A DNA stretch of 64,000 bases, taken from Microglena sp. YARC. Its lineage: Eukaryota; Chlorophyta; Chlorophyceae; Chlamydomonadales; Chlamydomonadaceae. The notes under the pieces were generated by a model. It saw only the letters and a program-made list of their open reading frames with translations, searched no databases and was not told the DNA's origin. Positions within the stretch are counted from its first letter, which is position 1. Each line of letters begins with the position of its first letter. Both the position numbers and the translations under genes were made by a program. The DNA lies in contig CM039463.1 of the NCBI GenBank assembly GCA_022414725.1, positions 54,667,774-54,731,773 on the forward strand. Direction: 5' to 3'. Positions 24,801 through 40,375 of this stretch are shown piece after piece.

Positions 24801-27800
24801 ACAAGTTAGTGGCTTTAGTAAGTAGACAAAGCTATACATGTACAAGTATGGCCCAGGAATAGGTTTAGATACATGTACAATTATAATGGCTTAGACATGT
24901 ACACAGAATAAGAAGCTTTGTACATGGCTTTTAGATCAATACAAGCATCACTGGCTTTAGATAACTGTTCAAATCGGAGTTCTGTACAAGATAATGGTTT
25001 TAGATACAGTCAAAGAGAAATGCATCGATACATTGTTAAGGCTTTCAGTATACATGTGACAGATGTAATGTGCTTTAGATACACTGTACAAGGATATGGC
25101 TTAGATACATGTACAAGATATGGTTAGGATACATGTACAAGATAATGGTGTAAGATAAGAATAATAATGGCTTTAGGCTGGGATTAGATACAATGTACAA
25201 GATAATGGCTTTAGATACATGTCAAGATATGGCTTTAGATCATACAGATAAATGGCTTTAGATACAGAATAATGGCTTTAAGATACATGTACAAGATATG
25301 GCTTAGGAATACATGTACAAATATGCTTTAGATACATGTAAATGAGAATTTAGATACATGTACAAGATAAGTTAGATAATAGATAAGAGCTTTAGTACAT
25401 GTACAAGATAATGGCTTAGATACATGTAAGATAATGTTATATATCATGACAGATGGCTTTTAGATACGATGTAAGATAGTGGCTTTATTATATGATAATG
25501 GCTTAATTACTATGTACACAGATATATTTAGACATAAAACAACACCGATAGCTGTACAAGAATGTAATGGCTTTAGAAATGGACTATTTAATACATGTTA
25601 CAAGATAATGGCTTGATGGCTTTATATACATACAATGTAGTTTAGATACTGTACATGATAATGGCTTTAGATACATGTACAGCCTTTAGATACAATAGAT
25701 AATGGCTTTAGATACATTGGCTTTGTTACAAGATGTAATGGCTTTAGATACATGTAAAGATGTGACTGATAATGGCTTTGGCAAGATAATGGCTTTAGAT
25801 TTTAAGCTTTAGCTACTGTACAAATAATGGCCTGTTAGATACATGTACAAGATATGGCTTAGATACTTACAAGATAATGGTTTGCATGTAATAGAATGGC
25901 TTTAGATCATGCAAGATAATGGCTTTAGATAATACAGAAGATGCTTTAGATACATGTACAAGATAATCGGCTTTAGTACATGTACAAGACCAGAGAATGG
26001 CTTTAGATTGTACATAATAATGCACGATACTATGTACAAGATTAGCTGAGATTTAGAATGCTTAGATACATGTACATGAATAACCATGTACAAGATAATG
26101 GCTTTAGATACATGTAAGCAAGACATGGCTTAGATAGCAGTACACGATATGCTTAGATACATGTAACAACGATATATGGCTTATATATAATGATAACTGA
26201 GATAAATGGTTTAGGTACGGATGTAAATATAATGGTATTATGTAGTAACAAAGGATATATGGCTTAGATCATGTAAGATAATGGTACCGAAGATAGATGG
26301 CTTTAGGATACATTGTAAAGATATGGCTTGTATATACATTTAGAAAGATACATGTATGAATAATGGCTTTATATACATGTAAAGGATAATGGGCTCAGAT
26401 ATAAAATAATGCTTTAATACATGCTACAGATAATGGCTTTAGAATAATGGGGGCTTTAACAATACATGTACAATAATGGCTTTAAGATACATGCTTTGAG
26501 ATAACATCGTACAAGATAATGGCTTTAGATAGAGGAAAGCTTATACATGTATGTACAGTATAATGGCTTAATAGCATAAGGCTTAGAATACATGAAATGA
26601 AGATTATATGGGGCTTTATGAGTTTATGGCTGATACATGTCAAAGGATATATGAGGCGTTTAGATCATGATGAGCCAGATATATGGCTTTAAGATCAATG
26701 GCTGGCGTAATACATGTAGATAATGGCTTTATCGATACGTCACATAATAGGAGAATAATGATTAGGAAAATAATATGGGTACATGTCAAGATAATGGCTA
26801 ACATGTGCAAGAGATGAGTTGTTAGATACCAGTACACAGAAATGGGCTTTAGAGTACAATGATAAAGGCTTTAGATACATGTACTTTAGAGAAACATAAG
26901 AAATGGCTTTAATACTGACCATGGTTTAGATTAACATGTAGAAGTATGGCTTTAGATACATGTACATAAATGGAATGTACAGCCGAAAATTGGCTTGATA
27001 CATCGAATAATGGCTTTAAGATACATTTAAAAGATATGGTTAGATACATGTTTAATGCTTTTAGATTAACGTTAAAGATACATGTACAAGATAACATGGG
27101 CTTAGATAGCATGTACAAGATAATGGCTATAGATACATGTACATGGCTTTAGATGTAAGTGGCTTTAGATACATGATACATGTACCAAGATAATGGCTTT
27201 AGATACATGTTACAAGAAATGGCTTACATGTCAGATATACATGTACAAGATGAATGGCTTTAGATACATGTACAAGATAATAGATACATGTACCTTTAGA
27301 TACATGTACAAGATAATGGCTTTTAGATACATGTACAAGATAATGGCTTTAGATATGTACTTACATGTCAAGATGTAAGATAAGCTTTAGATACATGTAC
27401 AAGATAATGCTTTAGATATTGTACATAGATATAGTGTACACAGAATGGCTTTAGATACATGTACAAGATAATGGCTTTAGATACATTTAAAGATAATGTA
27501 CAAGAGATGGCTTTAGATACATGTACAGATATGGCTTTAGATACATGTACAAGATAATGGCTTTAGATACATGTACAGATAATGGCTTTAGATACATGTA
27601 CAAGATAATGGCTTTAGTACATGTACAAGATAATGGCTTTAGATACATGTACAAGATAATGGCTTTAGATACATGTACAAGATAATGGCTTTAAGATACA
27701 TGGGTTACAGATAATGGTTTAGATACATGACAAGATAATGGCTTTATATCATGTCAAGATAATGGTTTCGATCATGTAAAGATAATGGCTTAAGATACAT

Positions 27801-30800
27801 TGTACAAGATAATTGGCTTTACGATAATGGCTTTATTGTACGGAGGTTTTAGAAAGATTGATATGGCTTTAGTAACTTTAAGATGCTTAATACATGATGG
27901 CATACATTAGATATGCTTTAGATACATGTACAAGATAATGGCTTTAGATACATGTGTGAAACATGTATCAAGATAATGGCTTAGATACATGTAGATGGTT
28001 AGTACATGTCAAGATAATGTACAAGATAATGGCTTTAGATACATGGCTTTAGTCAGTAGATAAGAATAATGGCTAGATAATGTTATGGCTTTAGATACAT
28101 GTACATAGAAATACAGAAACTGGCTTTAGATACATGGCTTTAGGGTGTAGATACATGTCATGGCTTTTAGAATACATGTACAAATAATGGCTTAGATACA
28201 TGTACAAGATAATGGATTAGATACATACAAAGATATGGCTTTAGATACAGATAAGGCTTTTAATGCTTTAGATAAAACATGGCTTTGATACATGTACAGA
28301 GATTAATGGCTTTAGATACATGTACAAGATAATGCTTTAGATACATGTACATTAGATTTAGATAATGTACAAGATAATAGATACATGTACAAGAGATACA
28401 TGTAATGATTAATGGCTTTAGCTTACAAGATATGGCTTTAGATACATGTACAGATACAGATACAGAGAATGGCTTAGATGGTTTAGAGATACATGTACAA
28501 GATAATGGCTTTAGATACATGTAATGGCTTTAGTTTCATGTAGTAATGGCTTTAGATACATGTACAAGATAATGGCTTTAGATTAGATGGCTTAGATACA
28601 GTAGATATGGCTTTAAATGACCATGTAGATAATGGCTTTAGATACATGTAAATAATGGCTTTTATACATGTACAGATAATGGCTTTAGATAATGTAAAGA
28701 TATGGCTTTAGATACAAGATAATGGCTTTAGATAAGTACAAGAATAATGGGCTTTAGATACATGTACAAGATAAGTGGCTTTAGATACATGTACAAGAAA
28801 TGGCTTTAGATACATGTACAAGATAATGGCTTTAGTATTTACAGATAATTGCTTTAGATACAGTACAGAAGAAATGGCTTATTAGATAACATGTAAAGAG
28901 AATAATGGCTTTAGATACATGTACAAGATAATGGCTTTAGATACATGTCAAGATAATGGTTTTAGATAACATGTACAAGATAATGGCTTTATAGAGACAT
29001 GTACATAGATAATGGCTTTGTATTAAAGATAATGGCTTTAGATACATGTACAAGATAATGGCATTTAAGATACATGTACAAGATAATGGCTTTAATATAT
29101 GTACAGATGATAATGGTTAGAGTTAATGTACACAAGATAATGGCTTTAGATACATGTACAAGATAATGGCTTTTGATCACATTTACAAGAAATGCTTTAG
29201 ATACATGTACAGTGATATGGTGTTAGATACGGGAAGATAATGGCTTTAGATACATGTACAAGATATGGCTTTTAGATACATGTACAAGATAATGGCTTTA
29301 GATACATGTAAAGATAAGGCTTTATTATATCAAGATAATGGCTTTAGATCAGTACAAGATAATGGCTTTAAGATCTGTAGATATATAATGGCTTAATACA
29401 TTCAAGATAGACGGTTTAGATACATGTACAGATATGGCTTTAAGCTTTAATACATGTACAAGATAAGGCTTGAGACTTTACAAGATAATGGCTTTAGATA
29501 CTGTAACAAGATAATGGCTTTAGAATACGTACAAGATAAGGCTTTAGAAACATGTACATAGATATGGCTTTTAATACAGTACAAGAATGGCTTTAGCACA
29601 TGTAGAAAGAGTATGGTTTAGATACATGTAAGATAATGGCTTTTAGATATCAGTAACAAGAAATGGCTTTAGATACTAGTAAAGATTAATGGCTTTAGAT
29701 ACTGTACAAGAATATCTTTAGATACATGTACAAGATAAGGCTTTAGAATACTGTACAAGATAATGCTTTAATAATGTAAAGATAATGGCTGTTAGAACAT
29801 GTTACAATATGGCTTAGATATCATTACAGATAATGTTAGATACATGTCCAAGATAATGGCTTAGATACATGTACAGAGATTAATTTATCATACAGTACAA
29901 ATATGGCTTTAGATACACATTAAAGATAATGGGATTATGATACAGTCAAGATAATGGCTTTATGGAATACATGTACAAGATAATTAAGATACAGCAAGAT
30001 AAAGAATCATGATTTATTTTACATGTACAAGATAATGGGCTTACAAGATACATGTACACTATGTACAAGATAATGGGCATGTACAAGATAATGGATTTAG
30101 AACATGTACAAGAATAATACTTTAGATAATCGGCTTTAGATAGAAGACATGTAAAAGATAATGGAATCCATGTACAAGATAAAATGGCTTTAGATACAAT
30201 GTACAAGATATGGATTTAGATAACCATGTACAAGATAATGGCTTTTGTCAGAATAATGGCTTTAGATACATGTACAAGATAAATGGCTTTTAGATATCAT
30301 GTACAGAGATAATGGCTTTTAGATACATGTAAAGATAATGGGTTAGAATACATGGTACAAGATATAGGCTTTAGATACATGTACAAGATAATGCTTAGAT
30401 ATATGTACAAGATAATGGCTTTTAGGCAAAGATATGGCTTTAGATACATGTAAAGATAACTGGGCGTTTAGAATACCATGTGGCAAGAAAATGGTTAGAT
30501 AACATACAAGATAATACAAGATAATGGCTTAAATATCATGTACAGATAATGGGATACATGTAAAGAAATGGCTTTAGATTTGATACATTGAAGAGTTAGA
30601 TACATGTTATAGTGTACAGATAGAAATGGTTTAGATACTACAAGATATGGCTTTAAAGCGATGGCTTGATATGTTAACATATAGGCTTTAGATACACTAC
30701 AGATAATGGCTTTAGATACATGTACAAGATAATTGGTTTAGATACATGTACAAGATAATGGCTTTTAATAATTCAAGATATATGGTTAGATACATGTATA

Positions 30801-33315
30801 ATGGTAGATACATGTACAAATAATTGCTTTAGATACATGTCAAATATGGCTTTAGATAATGTACAAGATAATGGCTTTTAGATACTGAAAGATAATGGCT
30901 TTAGATACATGGTACAAATAAGGTCTTAGATACAGTACAGATAATTGGCTTTAGATACAATGTACAAGATATGGATTGTACAAGAATAAGATGCATGTAC
31001 AGATAATGGCTTTAGCTTTAGATACATGGCTTTGTACATGTACAAGATAATGGATTTAGATACAAGATAAATGGCTTTAGATACAAGATAATGGCTTTAG
31101 ATACATGTGTACTTTAAGATAAGTACAAGATAATGGAGTACAAGATAAATCTTTAGATACATGTACATGATACAATGTACAAGATAATTGGCTTTAGATA
31201 CATGTACAAGATATGGCTTTATGATACATGTACAAGAATAAAAGATACATGGTACATAATGATTTTATACAATGTACAAGATATGGCTTTAGTACATGTA
31301 CATATGATAAGAGCTTTCAGATGTTACATAAATGGTTATAGTACAGTACAAGATAATGATACATTGCAGATAATTGGCTTTTAGATACATACATGATACA
31401 AAGATAATGCTTTAGATACATGTACACAATATGGCTTTAGCTTTAATACATGTACAGGAATAAATGGCCTTTAGATACATGTCATAGATAATGGCTTTAG
31501 ATACATACAAGATAAATGGCTTTTGTACAGTACAAGAATAAATGGCTTAGAATATATGTACAAGAATAATGGCTTTAGATACAATTGTACAAGAGAATGG
31601 CTTTGTACAACAAGATAATGGCTTTAGAAATACATGATAAGAGCTTAGGATACATGTACAAGATAGATTTTATCATGTACAAGAATACATGGCTTATACT
31701 TTAGAACAGTAAAATGATAATGGCTTTAGATACAAGGATAATGCTTTAGATACAAGTACAAGATATGCATGTACAAGATAATGGAGTTTAGATACATTAC
31801 AAGAAGATGGCTTTAGATAAGTACAATATAATGGCTTTAGAACATGTAAAAGGATAGCAGTGGCTTTAGATACATGTACAAGATGTACAAGATAAAGAGC
31901 TTTGGCTTTAGATCAATCAAGTACATAAACTGCTTTAGATACATGTACGGAGGAATTATTGGCTTTATATACATGTACAAATAATGGCTTTAGATACATG
32001 TACATAGATAATGGCTGCTTTAGATACTGTACAAGATAATTGGCTTTTAGATACATGTACACAGGATAAGCTTTAGAATACATGTACATGAATGGCTTTA
32101 GATACATGTACAAATAATGGCTTTAGATACATGTACAGAGAAATGGCTTTTAGAGATACATGTACAAGGAGAAAGCGAGAGTACTGTACAGAATAATGGT
32201 TTAGATACCATGTCAAATAATTGCTTTAGTAATATATGTACAAGATAATGGCTTTAGATACATGATAACATGTACAGATAATTGGCTTTAGATACAATGT
32301 ACATAGATAATGCTTTGAGATACATGTGAAGCTAATGGCTTTAGATATATGTACAAGATAATGGATTTAGATACATGTACAGAGATAATGGCTTTAGATA
32401 CATGTTAATGGAGATACATGTACAAGATAATGGCTTTAGTCTGTACAAGATAATGGCTTTTAGATACATAGATACAAATGTACAAGATAATGGCTTTAGA
32501 TACATGTACAAGATAAGGCTTTTAAGATACATGTACTAGATAATGGCTAACAGTTAGATACATGTACAAGATAATGGCTTTAGTATACATGTACAAGATA
32601 ATGGCTTTATTTACATTTAAAAGATACATGTACAAGATAATGGCTTTGATACATGTACAAGATAGCTGGCTTTAGATACATGTACAAAGATAATGGCTTT
32701 AGATACATAGAATGGATTTAGATACCATGTACAAGATAATGGCTTTGGCCTTAGATACATGATACAAGATAATGGCGTTAAAGATACAAAGATATATGTA
32801 CATGTAAGATAATGGCTTTAGATTACAAGATAATACGACCGGCTTAGATACATGTACAGTAGATAAGTTTAGATACATGTACAGAGATAATTGGTTTAGA
32901 TACAATGTACAAGATAATGGCTTTGATACTGTAATGGGCTTTAGATACATGTAACAAAAGATAAATGGCTTTAGATACATGTACAATGATATGGCTTTAG
33001 ATACATGTTAAAGATAATGGCTTTAGATACATGTACAGTATAAGATCAGAGGGTTCTATATCATGCATTCACTGCGCGTTGATATATGGCTTTAGATACA
33101 TGTACAAGATAATGGTTTAAGATACATGTAAAGAACACGACTTAGAGTACAGTAAGTAGAACATTCAGTAAATAATGGCCTTTAGATAGACATAGAGTAA
33201 TGGCTTTGATACATTAAAATAATAGCTTTAAGATACATTAAAGATAAATGGCTTTAATACATGTACAAGATAATGCTTTTAGATACATTGTACAGGTAAT
33301 GTGTTTAGAATACAT
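21870..33315 (-). repeat. 26-bp satellite array, inverted block
   Basis: The same 26-bp unit appears as its reverse complement (TACATGTACAAGATAATGGC then TTTAGA). The switch occurs near 21,860-21,885, inside the most degraded part of the array, and units become clean again from about 25 kb, with the best stretches at 27.2-29.2 and 32.2-33.0 kb. About 11.4 kb corresponds to roughly 440 units. No genes or foreign insertions are visible inside. Confidence 0.95.
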
Positions 33316-36300
33316 GTACTAACAAGCCTTATTCTTGTACATGTATCTAAATCCATTAATCTTTACATGTATAAGCCATTATCTGATACAGTATAAAAAA
33401 TTCAGGCGTTTGTACATACAAGATAAGCCATTATCTTGTACATGTATCTAAAAGCCATTATCTTGTAAATGTACAGATAAAGATAATCCTTGTACAGCAC
33501 TGGTATCTAAAGCCATATCTTGTTAACCATGTATCTAAAGCCACTCGGATCTTTTACATGTATCTAAAGCCATTATCTTGTACATGTATTCTAAAGCCAT
33601 TCTTGTACATGTATCTAAAGCCATTTATCTTGTACATGTATCTAAAGGCATTTCATCTTTGTACTGTATCTAAAGCATTATCTGGTCATGTATCTAAGCC
33701 ATTATCTTTGTACATGTACTCTAAGCCATTATCTTAATTTAAGGTAGCCATTCTGTACATGTTTCTAAAGCTTATCTTGTACAGTTCTAAAGCCATATCT
33801 TGACAATGTATCAAGCCATTATCTTGGTACTGTATCTAAAAGCCATTATCTTGTAGCATGTCATAAAAGCCATTATCTTGTACATGTATCTAAAGCCAAT
33901 TATTCTTGTATCATGTATCTAAAGCCTCTTATCTTGTACATGTATCTAAGCATATCTTGTACATGTATCTAACAGCCATTATTCTTTGTACATGTATCTA
34001 AAGCCATAGTAACTTATATGGCTATTTGTACATGTACTAAAGCATTATCTTTGTACTGTTAAACCATTAATCTTAGTACATGGTATCTAAACCTTACGTG
34101 TATTACAGTATCTAAAGCATATCTTGTACATGTATCTAAAGCCTTAATCTGTAATGTATCTAAAGCAATTTATCGTTGTTGTAAAGCATTATTCTTGTAC
34201 ATGTATTAAAGGCCATTATTCTTGTAACTGTATCTAAAAATACTTTATCTTTGTCTGTATCTAAATAGCCATTTCTTGTACATGTCTTTTAATGTTTAAG
34301 CGTCCTTATCCATAAAGCCATTATTGTACATGTTTAAACCATTATCTTGTACGATGTATCTAAGCATTCTCTGTCATGTAATCTAAAGCCATTACTTTGT
34401 TACAGTCAAAGCCACTTATCATGGTAAAAGCATTATCTTGTACTTAAAGCCATTATCCTAAAAGCATTATCTTGTACTGTATCTAAAAGCATTAATCTTG
34501 TACATGTATCTAAAGCCATTATCTTGTACACTATATACCATTATCTCGTACATTAATCTAAAGCCATTATCTTGGTAACATTATCTAAGCATTCTGTTAA
34601 TGTATCTAAGCGATTATCTTGTACAGTATCTAAAGCCTTATCTTAGTACATATTAACCAATATCTATCATGTTTCTAAAGCATTATCTTCTAACAGTACT
34701 AAAGGCCATTAATTGTACACTGTCATCATAAAGCCATATCTTTTACATGTATCTAGCCATATCTTGTATGTATTAAAGCCATTAACTTGTAATGTATCTA
34801 AAGCCATACTGTAACATGTACTAAAAGCATTTCGTCTTTATACTAAACCATTATTTACATGTAACTTAAAGCCATTACTTGTACATGTTCTAAAGCCATT
34901 ATCTTGACATGTTCTAAAGCCATTATCTTGTCTGTATCTAAAGCCATATGTTACATTATCTAAAAGCCATTATCTTGGTGTACAGTATAGAAGCCATTAC
35001 TTGTACATGTGCCATTATTTGTACATCTAAAGCCATTATCTCTTGGTACATGTACATGTAGTCTAATTCTGCCATTATCGTGTCACATGTATCTAAACAT
35101 TATCTTATCTTGGTTGTAAGCATGTAGAAGCCATTATGTACATTATCTAATTCTCTTTGTACATGTACTAAGCCATTATCCATCTAAAGCCATTATCGTT
35201 GTACATGTATCTAAAGCCATTAAACCATTATCTTGTACATGTATCAATTAAAGCCATTATCTTGTACTGTAATCTAAAGCCATTAAACAAGCCATTAATC
35301 TTTACAGTATAAAGCCTTGTACATGTACTTGTACATGTACTCAAGCATTATCTTTACATGTATCTAAGCCTTATTTGTACATGTATCTAAAGCCATTATC
35401 TTGTACATGTACCATTATCTTGTACATGTATCTAAAGCCTTATCTTGTACATGTATCTAAAGCCATTCTTGTACATGTATCTAAAGCCATTATCTTGTAC
35501 ATGTATCTAAAGCCCCTTATCTGTACATGTATCTAAAGCCATTATCTTGTACATGTATCTAAAGCCTTATCTGTACAGTATCTAAAGAGCATTATCTTTG
35601 TAGCAGTATCTTAAAGCATTATATGTACATGTTATAAAGCCATTACTTGTACATGTATCTAAAGCCATAAACTTGTACATGTATCTAAGCCAATTATCTG
35701 TACATGTATCTAAAGAATCTTGTACATGTAAAGCCAATCTTTCTAAAAGCCATTATCCATTATCTAAAGCCATTATTGTACATGTATCTAAAGCCATTAT
35801 CTGTAAGCATGTATATTCATTACTTGTACAAACATGTATTCTAAAGCCATTATCTTGTACATGTATCTAGAAGCCTTATCTTGTACATCTAAAGCCTTAT
35901 CTTGTCTGTACATGTATCTAAAAGCCAGGTATCTTGTACATGTATCTAAAGCCATTATCTTGTACATGTATCTAAGCCATATCCATTATCTTGTACATGT
36001 ATCTAAAGCCATTATCTTGTACATGTATCTAAACATGGTATCAAAGCCATGTATTATCTTGTACATGTATCTAAACTTGTACATGGATCATATTGGTACA
36101 TGTCTAAAATCATAAAGCCATCTTGTACATGTATCTAAAAGCCATTATCTGTAATTATCTAAAGCCATTAATCTTGTACATGTATCTAAACATATCTTGT
36201 ACATTATCTAAAGCCATTATCTTGTACATGTATCTAAAGCCTATTAATCTTGTACAATGTATCTAAAGCATTATCTTACATGTATCTAAAAGGCCATTAA

Positions 36301-37756
36301 TCTTTACATGTATTAAGAGCCATTACTTGTACATGGTTATAAGCATTATTGTACAATGTATCTAAAGCCTTATCTTACATGTATTAAAGCCATATATCTT
36401 GGTTACATGTATAAAGCATTGATCTTTACATGTTCTAAGCCATTATTTTTCCATGTGACTAAGCCATTATGTTGTACATTGTATCTAAAGCCATTATCTT
36501 GTACATGTAATCTAAAGCCATTAATCTTGTACATAGTATCTAAAGCCATTTCTGTAACATGTAATCTAAAGCATTATCTTGTGCATGTATCTAAAGCCAT
36601 ATTTGTACATACTAATCTAAGCATTATCTTTTACATGTATCTAAAGCCATTATCTTGTACAGTATTAAAGGCTGTACATTACTGTGCTTGTACATGTCTA
36701 AAGCCATTATTTGTACATGTATTCTAAAGCCATTAATCTTGTACATGTATACTAAAGCCATATCTTGTACATGTATATAAACCATTAACTTGTACATGTA
36801 TCTAAAGCCTTATCTTGTACGTATCTAAAGCCATTATTTGTACATGTTCTAACGCTCTTATCTTGTACAATGTATCTAAAGCCATTAATTTGTACATGGT
36901 ATCCTAAAGCCATATCTTGTAATGTATCTTGTACATGTTTCTAAAGCCATTTTCTTGTATCTAAATCCATTACTTGTATCTAAGCCATTATACTTTGTAA
37001 ATCTATGTATCTTGTACTGATCTAAAGCATTAATCTTGTACATGTTATCTAAAGCCATTAGCATTAATCTCCTTGTACATGTATCTTATCTTGCACATTA
37101 TCTTTAGCATGTATCTAATAGCCATTATCTTGTAACATGTATCCTAAGCCATTATCCATTAATCTTGTCATGTATCGTACAATGTATCTTAAAGCCATTA
37201 TCTGGTACATGTACATTATTAAGCTCATTAGCTTAATCTGTATCTACATGTATAAAGCCATTATCTTGTACTATATTAAGCCATTATCTTGTACATGTAT
37301 TAGCATTTCTTGTACATGACTAAGCCATTATCTAGTGTAATGATCTGAAGAGCCATTATCTGGTACATGTCTAAAGCCATTCATTGGTACATTATTAAAG
37401 CCAATATCTTGTACATGTATTAGCATATCTGTGTACATGTAATCTAAAGCCATATCTTATTACATATCTAAACCATTATCTTGTACTGTATCTAAAGCCA
37501 GTACTTGTACATGTATCTCTAAGCATTATCGTGTAACAATGTATCTAGAAGCCATTATCTTGTTACATGTATCTAAGCCATTTATCTTGTACAATGTATC
37601 TAAAGCCATTGATTGTACAATGTATCTAAAGCCATTATCTTCGTACATGTATCAAGCCATTAATCTGTAGTACAATGTATTAAAGCATTAGTCCTTGTAG
37701 ATGTATCTAAAGATTTATTTGTACATGTATCTAAGCCATTATCTGTTCATGTAAAT

Positions 37757-37780
37757 AAAAAAAAAAAAAAAAAAAAAAAA
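37757..37780 (+). repeat. Poly(A) tract within the satellite
   Basis: Twenty-four consecutive A lie inside an otherwise ordinary plus-oriented satellite stretch, preceded by GTAAAT and followed directly by TTAAAGCC, which is satellite. No LINE 3' sequence precedes it, unlike the poly(A) tracts beyond 48 kb. Confidence 0.85.
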
Positions 37781-40341
37781 TTAAAGCCATTATTGGTACA
37801 TTATCTACAAGCCATTATTGTACATGTACTAAAGCTATTATCTTGTAATGTACATAAAGCCATTATTCTTGTACATGTATCTCTAAAGCGCATTATTCTT
37901 GTACATGTATCTAAAGCCATTCTTTGTACATGTTATCTAAGCGCATTATCGTTGTACATGTATCTAAAGCCATATCTTGTACATTGTACTGTATCTAAAG
38001 TCCATTTCTGTGTACATGTACTTAAGGCCATTATCTGTTTACATGATCTAAGCATTATCTTGGTACATGTATCTAAAGCCATTATCTTGTCAGTAATCTA
38101 AAGCATTATCTGTCATGTATCTAAAGCCATTATCTTGTAATGTATCTAAAGCCATTATCTTTACATGTATCTAAAGCCATTATCTTGTAACTATATATGT
38201 CTAAGAGCCTTAATTTGGTACAGATCGTAAAGCCATTATATGTACATGTATCTAAAGCCATTATCTCTGGTACATGTATAACAGAAGCCATAAAGCCATT
38301 CTCTTGTTACATGTATCTAAAAGCCATTATCTTGTAGCATGATCTAAACCATTATTCTTGTCTTGTATCATAAAGCATGTATGCTTCTACATGTATCTAA
38401 GCCCATTATTTGGTACATTTATCTAAAGCCATTAATGCTGTACATGTATCTAAAGCCATTATCTTGTACATGTATTAAACAATTATCTGTAATGTATCCA
38501 ATAGCCATTATTGTCATGTATCCTAAAGGCCATCTCTTGTACATGGTTAAAGCCATTAATCTTTGTACAGTGTATCTAAAGCCATTATTTGTACATGTAT
38601 TGAGCTAAAGCCATTATCTGTTACAGTATCTAGAAGCCATTAATCTGTGTACATTGTATAAAGCCATTATCTTGTCATGTATCTAAAGCATTATCTTGTC
38701 ATATATTACAGCATTATCTTGTACATGTAGTCTAAGCCATATAAAGCCATTATCTTGTATCATGTACATGTAATCTAAAGCCTTATGCTTGTACATGTAA
38801 TCTAATCTCTGAGTATAGTAAAGCAATTATTTAAAGTACTGTATCTAATCTTGTTAGCCCATTTCTTGTACTGTTCTATCTAAGCATTATCTTATTGTAC
38901 ATGTAATCTAAAGCCATCTTGTACATGTATTAAACCATTATCTTGTACATGTATAAAGCCATTAGCATTATCTTGTACATGTACTAAAGCCATTAATCTG
39001 TACATGTATCTAAAGCCATTACTTGTACTGTATGCTAAGCTTCTGTACATGTACATGGTCTCTAAGCATATTATTGTACATCTTGTACATGTATCTAAAG
39101 CCATTATCTTGTACATGTAATTCTAAACCATTATCTTGGTACATATATTATGTATGAAGCCATTATTTGTACATTGTACATGTATCTAAGCCATTATTTG
39201 TACATTATTAAAGCCATCTAATCTTGTACATGTATTAAAGCCTATTATCTGACATGTTTAAAGCATTATTTGTCATGTATCTAAAGCCTTGTACATCGCT
39301 TGTACCATGTATCTAAAGCATTATCTTGTACATGTAATTAAAACCATTAGATTTAGTAATTAACATGTAAAGCCATATCTTGTACATGTAATAAAGTCCA
39401 TTATCTTGTACATGTACTAAAGTTACATGTATCTAATTCCCATTAATTTGTATCTACATGTACATATCTAAAGCCATTATCTTGTACATGTAGTCTAAAC
39501 CATTATCATGTTACTAACTAAAGCCATTAAGTCTGTGTACATGTTCTGTATCTACGAAGTACATGTATGAAAGCTTTATTTGTACTGTATCCTTAAAGCC
39601 ATTTTTGTAACATGTATCTAATATGCATTATCTTGTACATGTATCTAAAGCTCATGTATTTGTACATGTTCTAAAGCCATTATCTTTTACATGTAGATGT
39701 TCAAAGCCATTATCTTTACAGTATCTAAGCCATTTATCTTGTACAGTTGGCAGCCATTATCTTGTTATCGATGCTAAAGCCAGTTATCTGTACATGGTAT
39801 CTAAAGCCATTATCTTGTACATGTATCTAAAGACATTATCTTGATACATGTATCTAAAGCCATTCTCTACAGTATCTGTATCTTGTACAATCTAAAGCCA
39901 TTATCTGTACATTATCAACCATTATCTTGTCACTGTATTCATTATCTGTACATGTATCTAAAGCCATTATCTTGTACATGTAAAAGCCATTATCTTGTAG
40001 AAAAAATAAACATTTATCTAAAGCCATTATCTTGTACATGTATCTAAAGCCATTGGGTATCTTTTAACATGTAATCTAAAGCCATTCTTGTACATGTACT
40101 CTAAAGCATTATAAAGCCTTGTAATGATCTAAAGCATTATCTAAAAGCCATTATCTTGTACATGTAAGCATCTAAAGCGAGAGAGAGATCTAAAGCCATT
40201 ATCTTGTTACAATGTATTAAGCATTATTTGTACATGTATCTAAAGCCATTTATCTTGTATGTATCTAAAGCCATTATCTTGTACATGTATATAACGCCAT
40301 TATCTTGTACAGTATCTAAGCAATTATTTGTACATGTATAC

Positions 40342-40375
40342 AAGGCCCCCCCTTCTTATTCCTTTGGGGGGTTTT
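40342..40375. repeat. Short foreign C/G hairpin insert in the satellite
   Basis: About 30 bases do not fit the 26-bp unit: a C7 run (40346-40352), a 13-base spacer and a G6 run (40366-40371), able to fold into a G:C hairpin. Satellite resumes with TTGTACA on the right. Confidence 0.6.

Noticed and set aside
21870..33315. Inverted block as a simple palindromic (missed-adapter) read.
   Set aside because: Landmarks do not mirror. The A/T block at 14.0 kb has no partner near 29.7 kb, and the poly(A) at 37.76 kb and C/G insert at 40.35 kb have no partners at the mirrored positions around 33.3 kb. A different misjoin remains possible.
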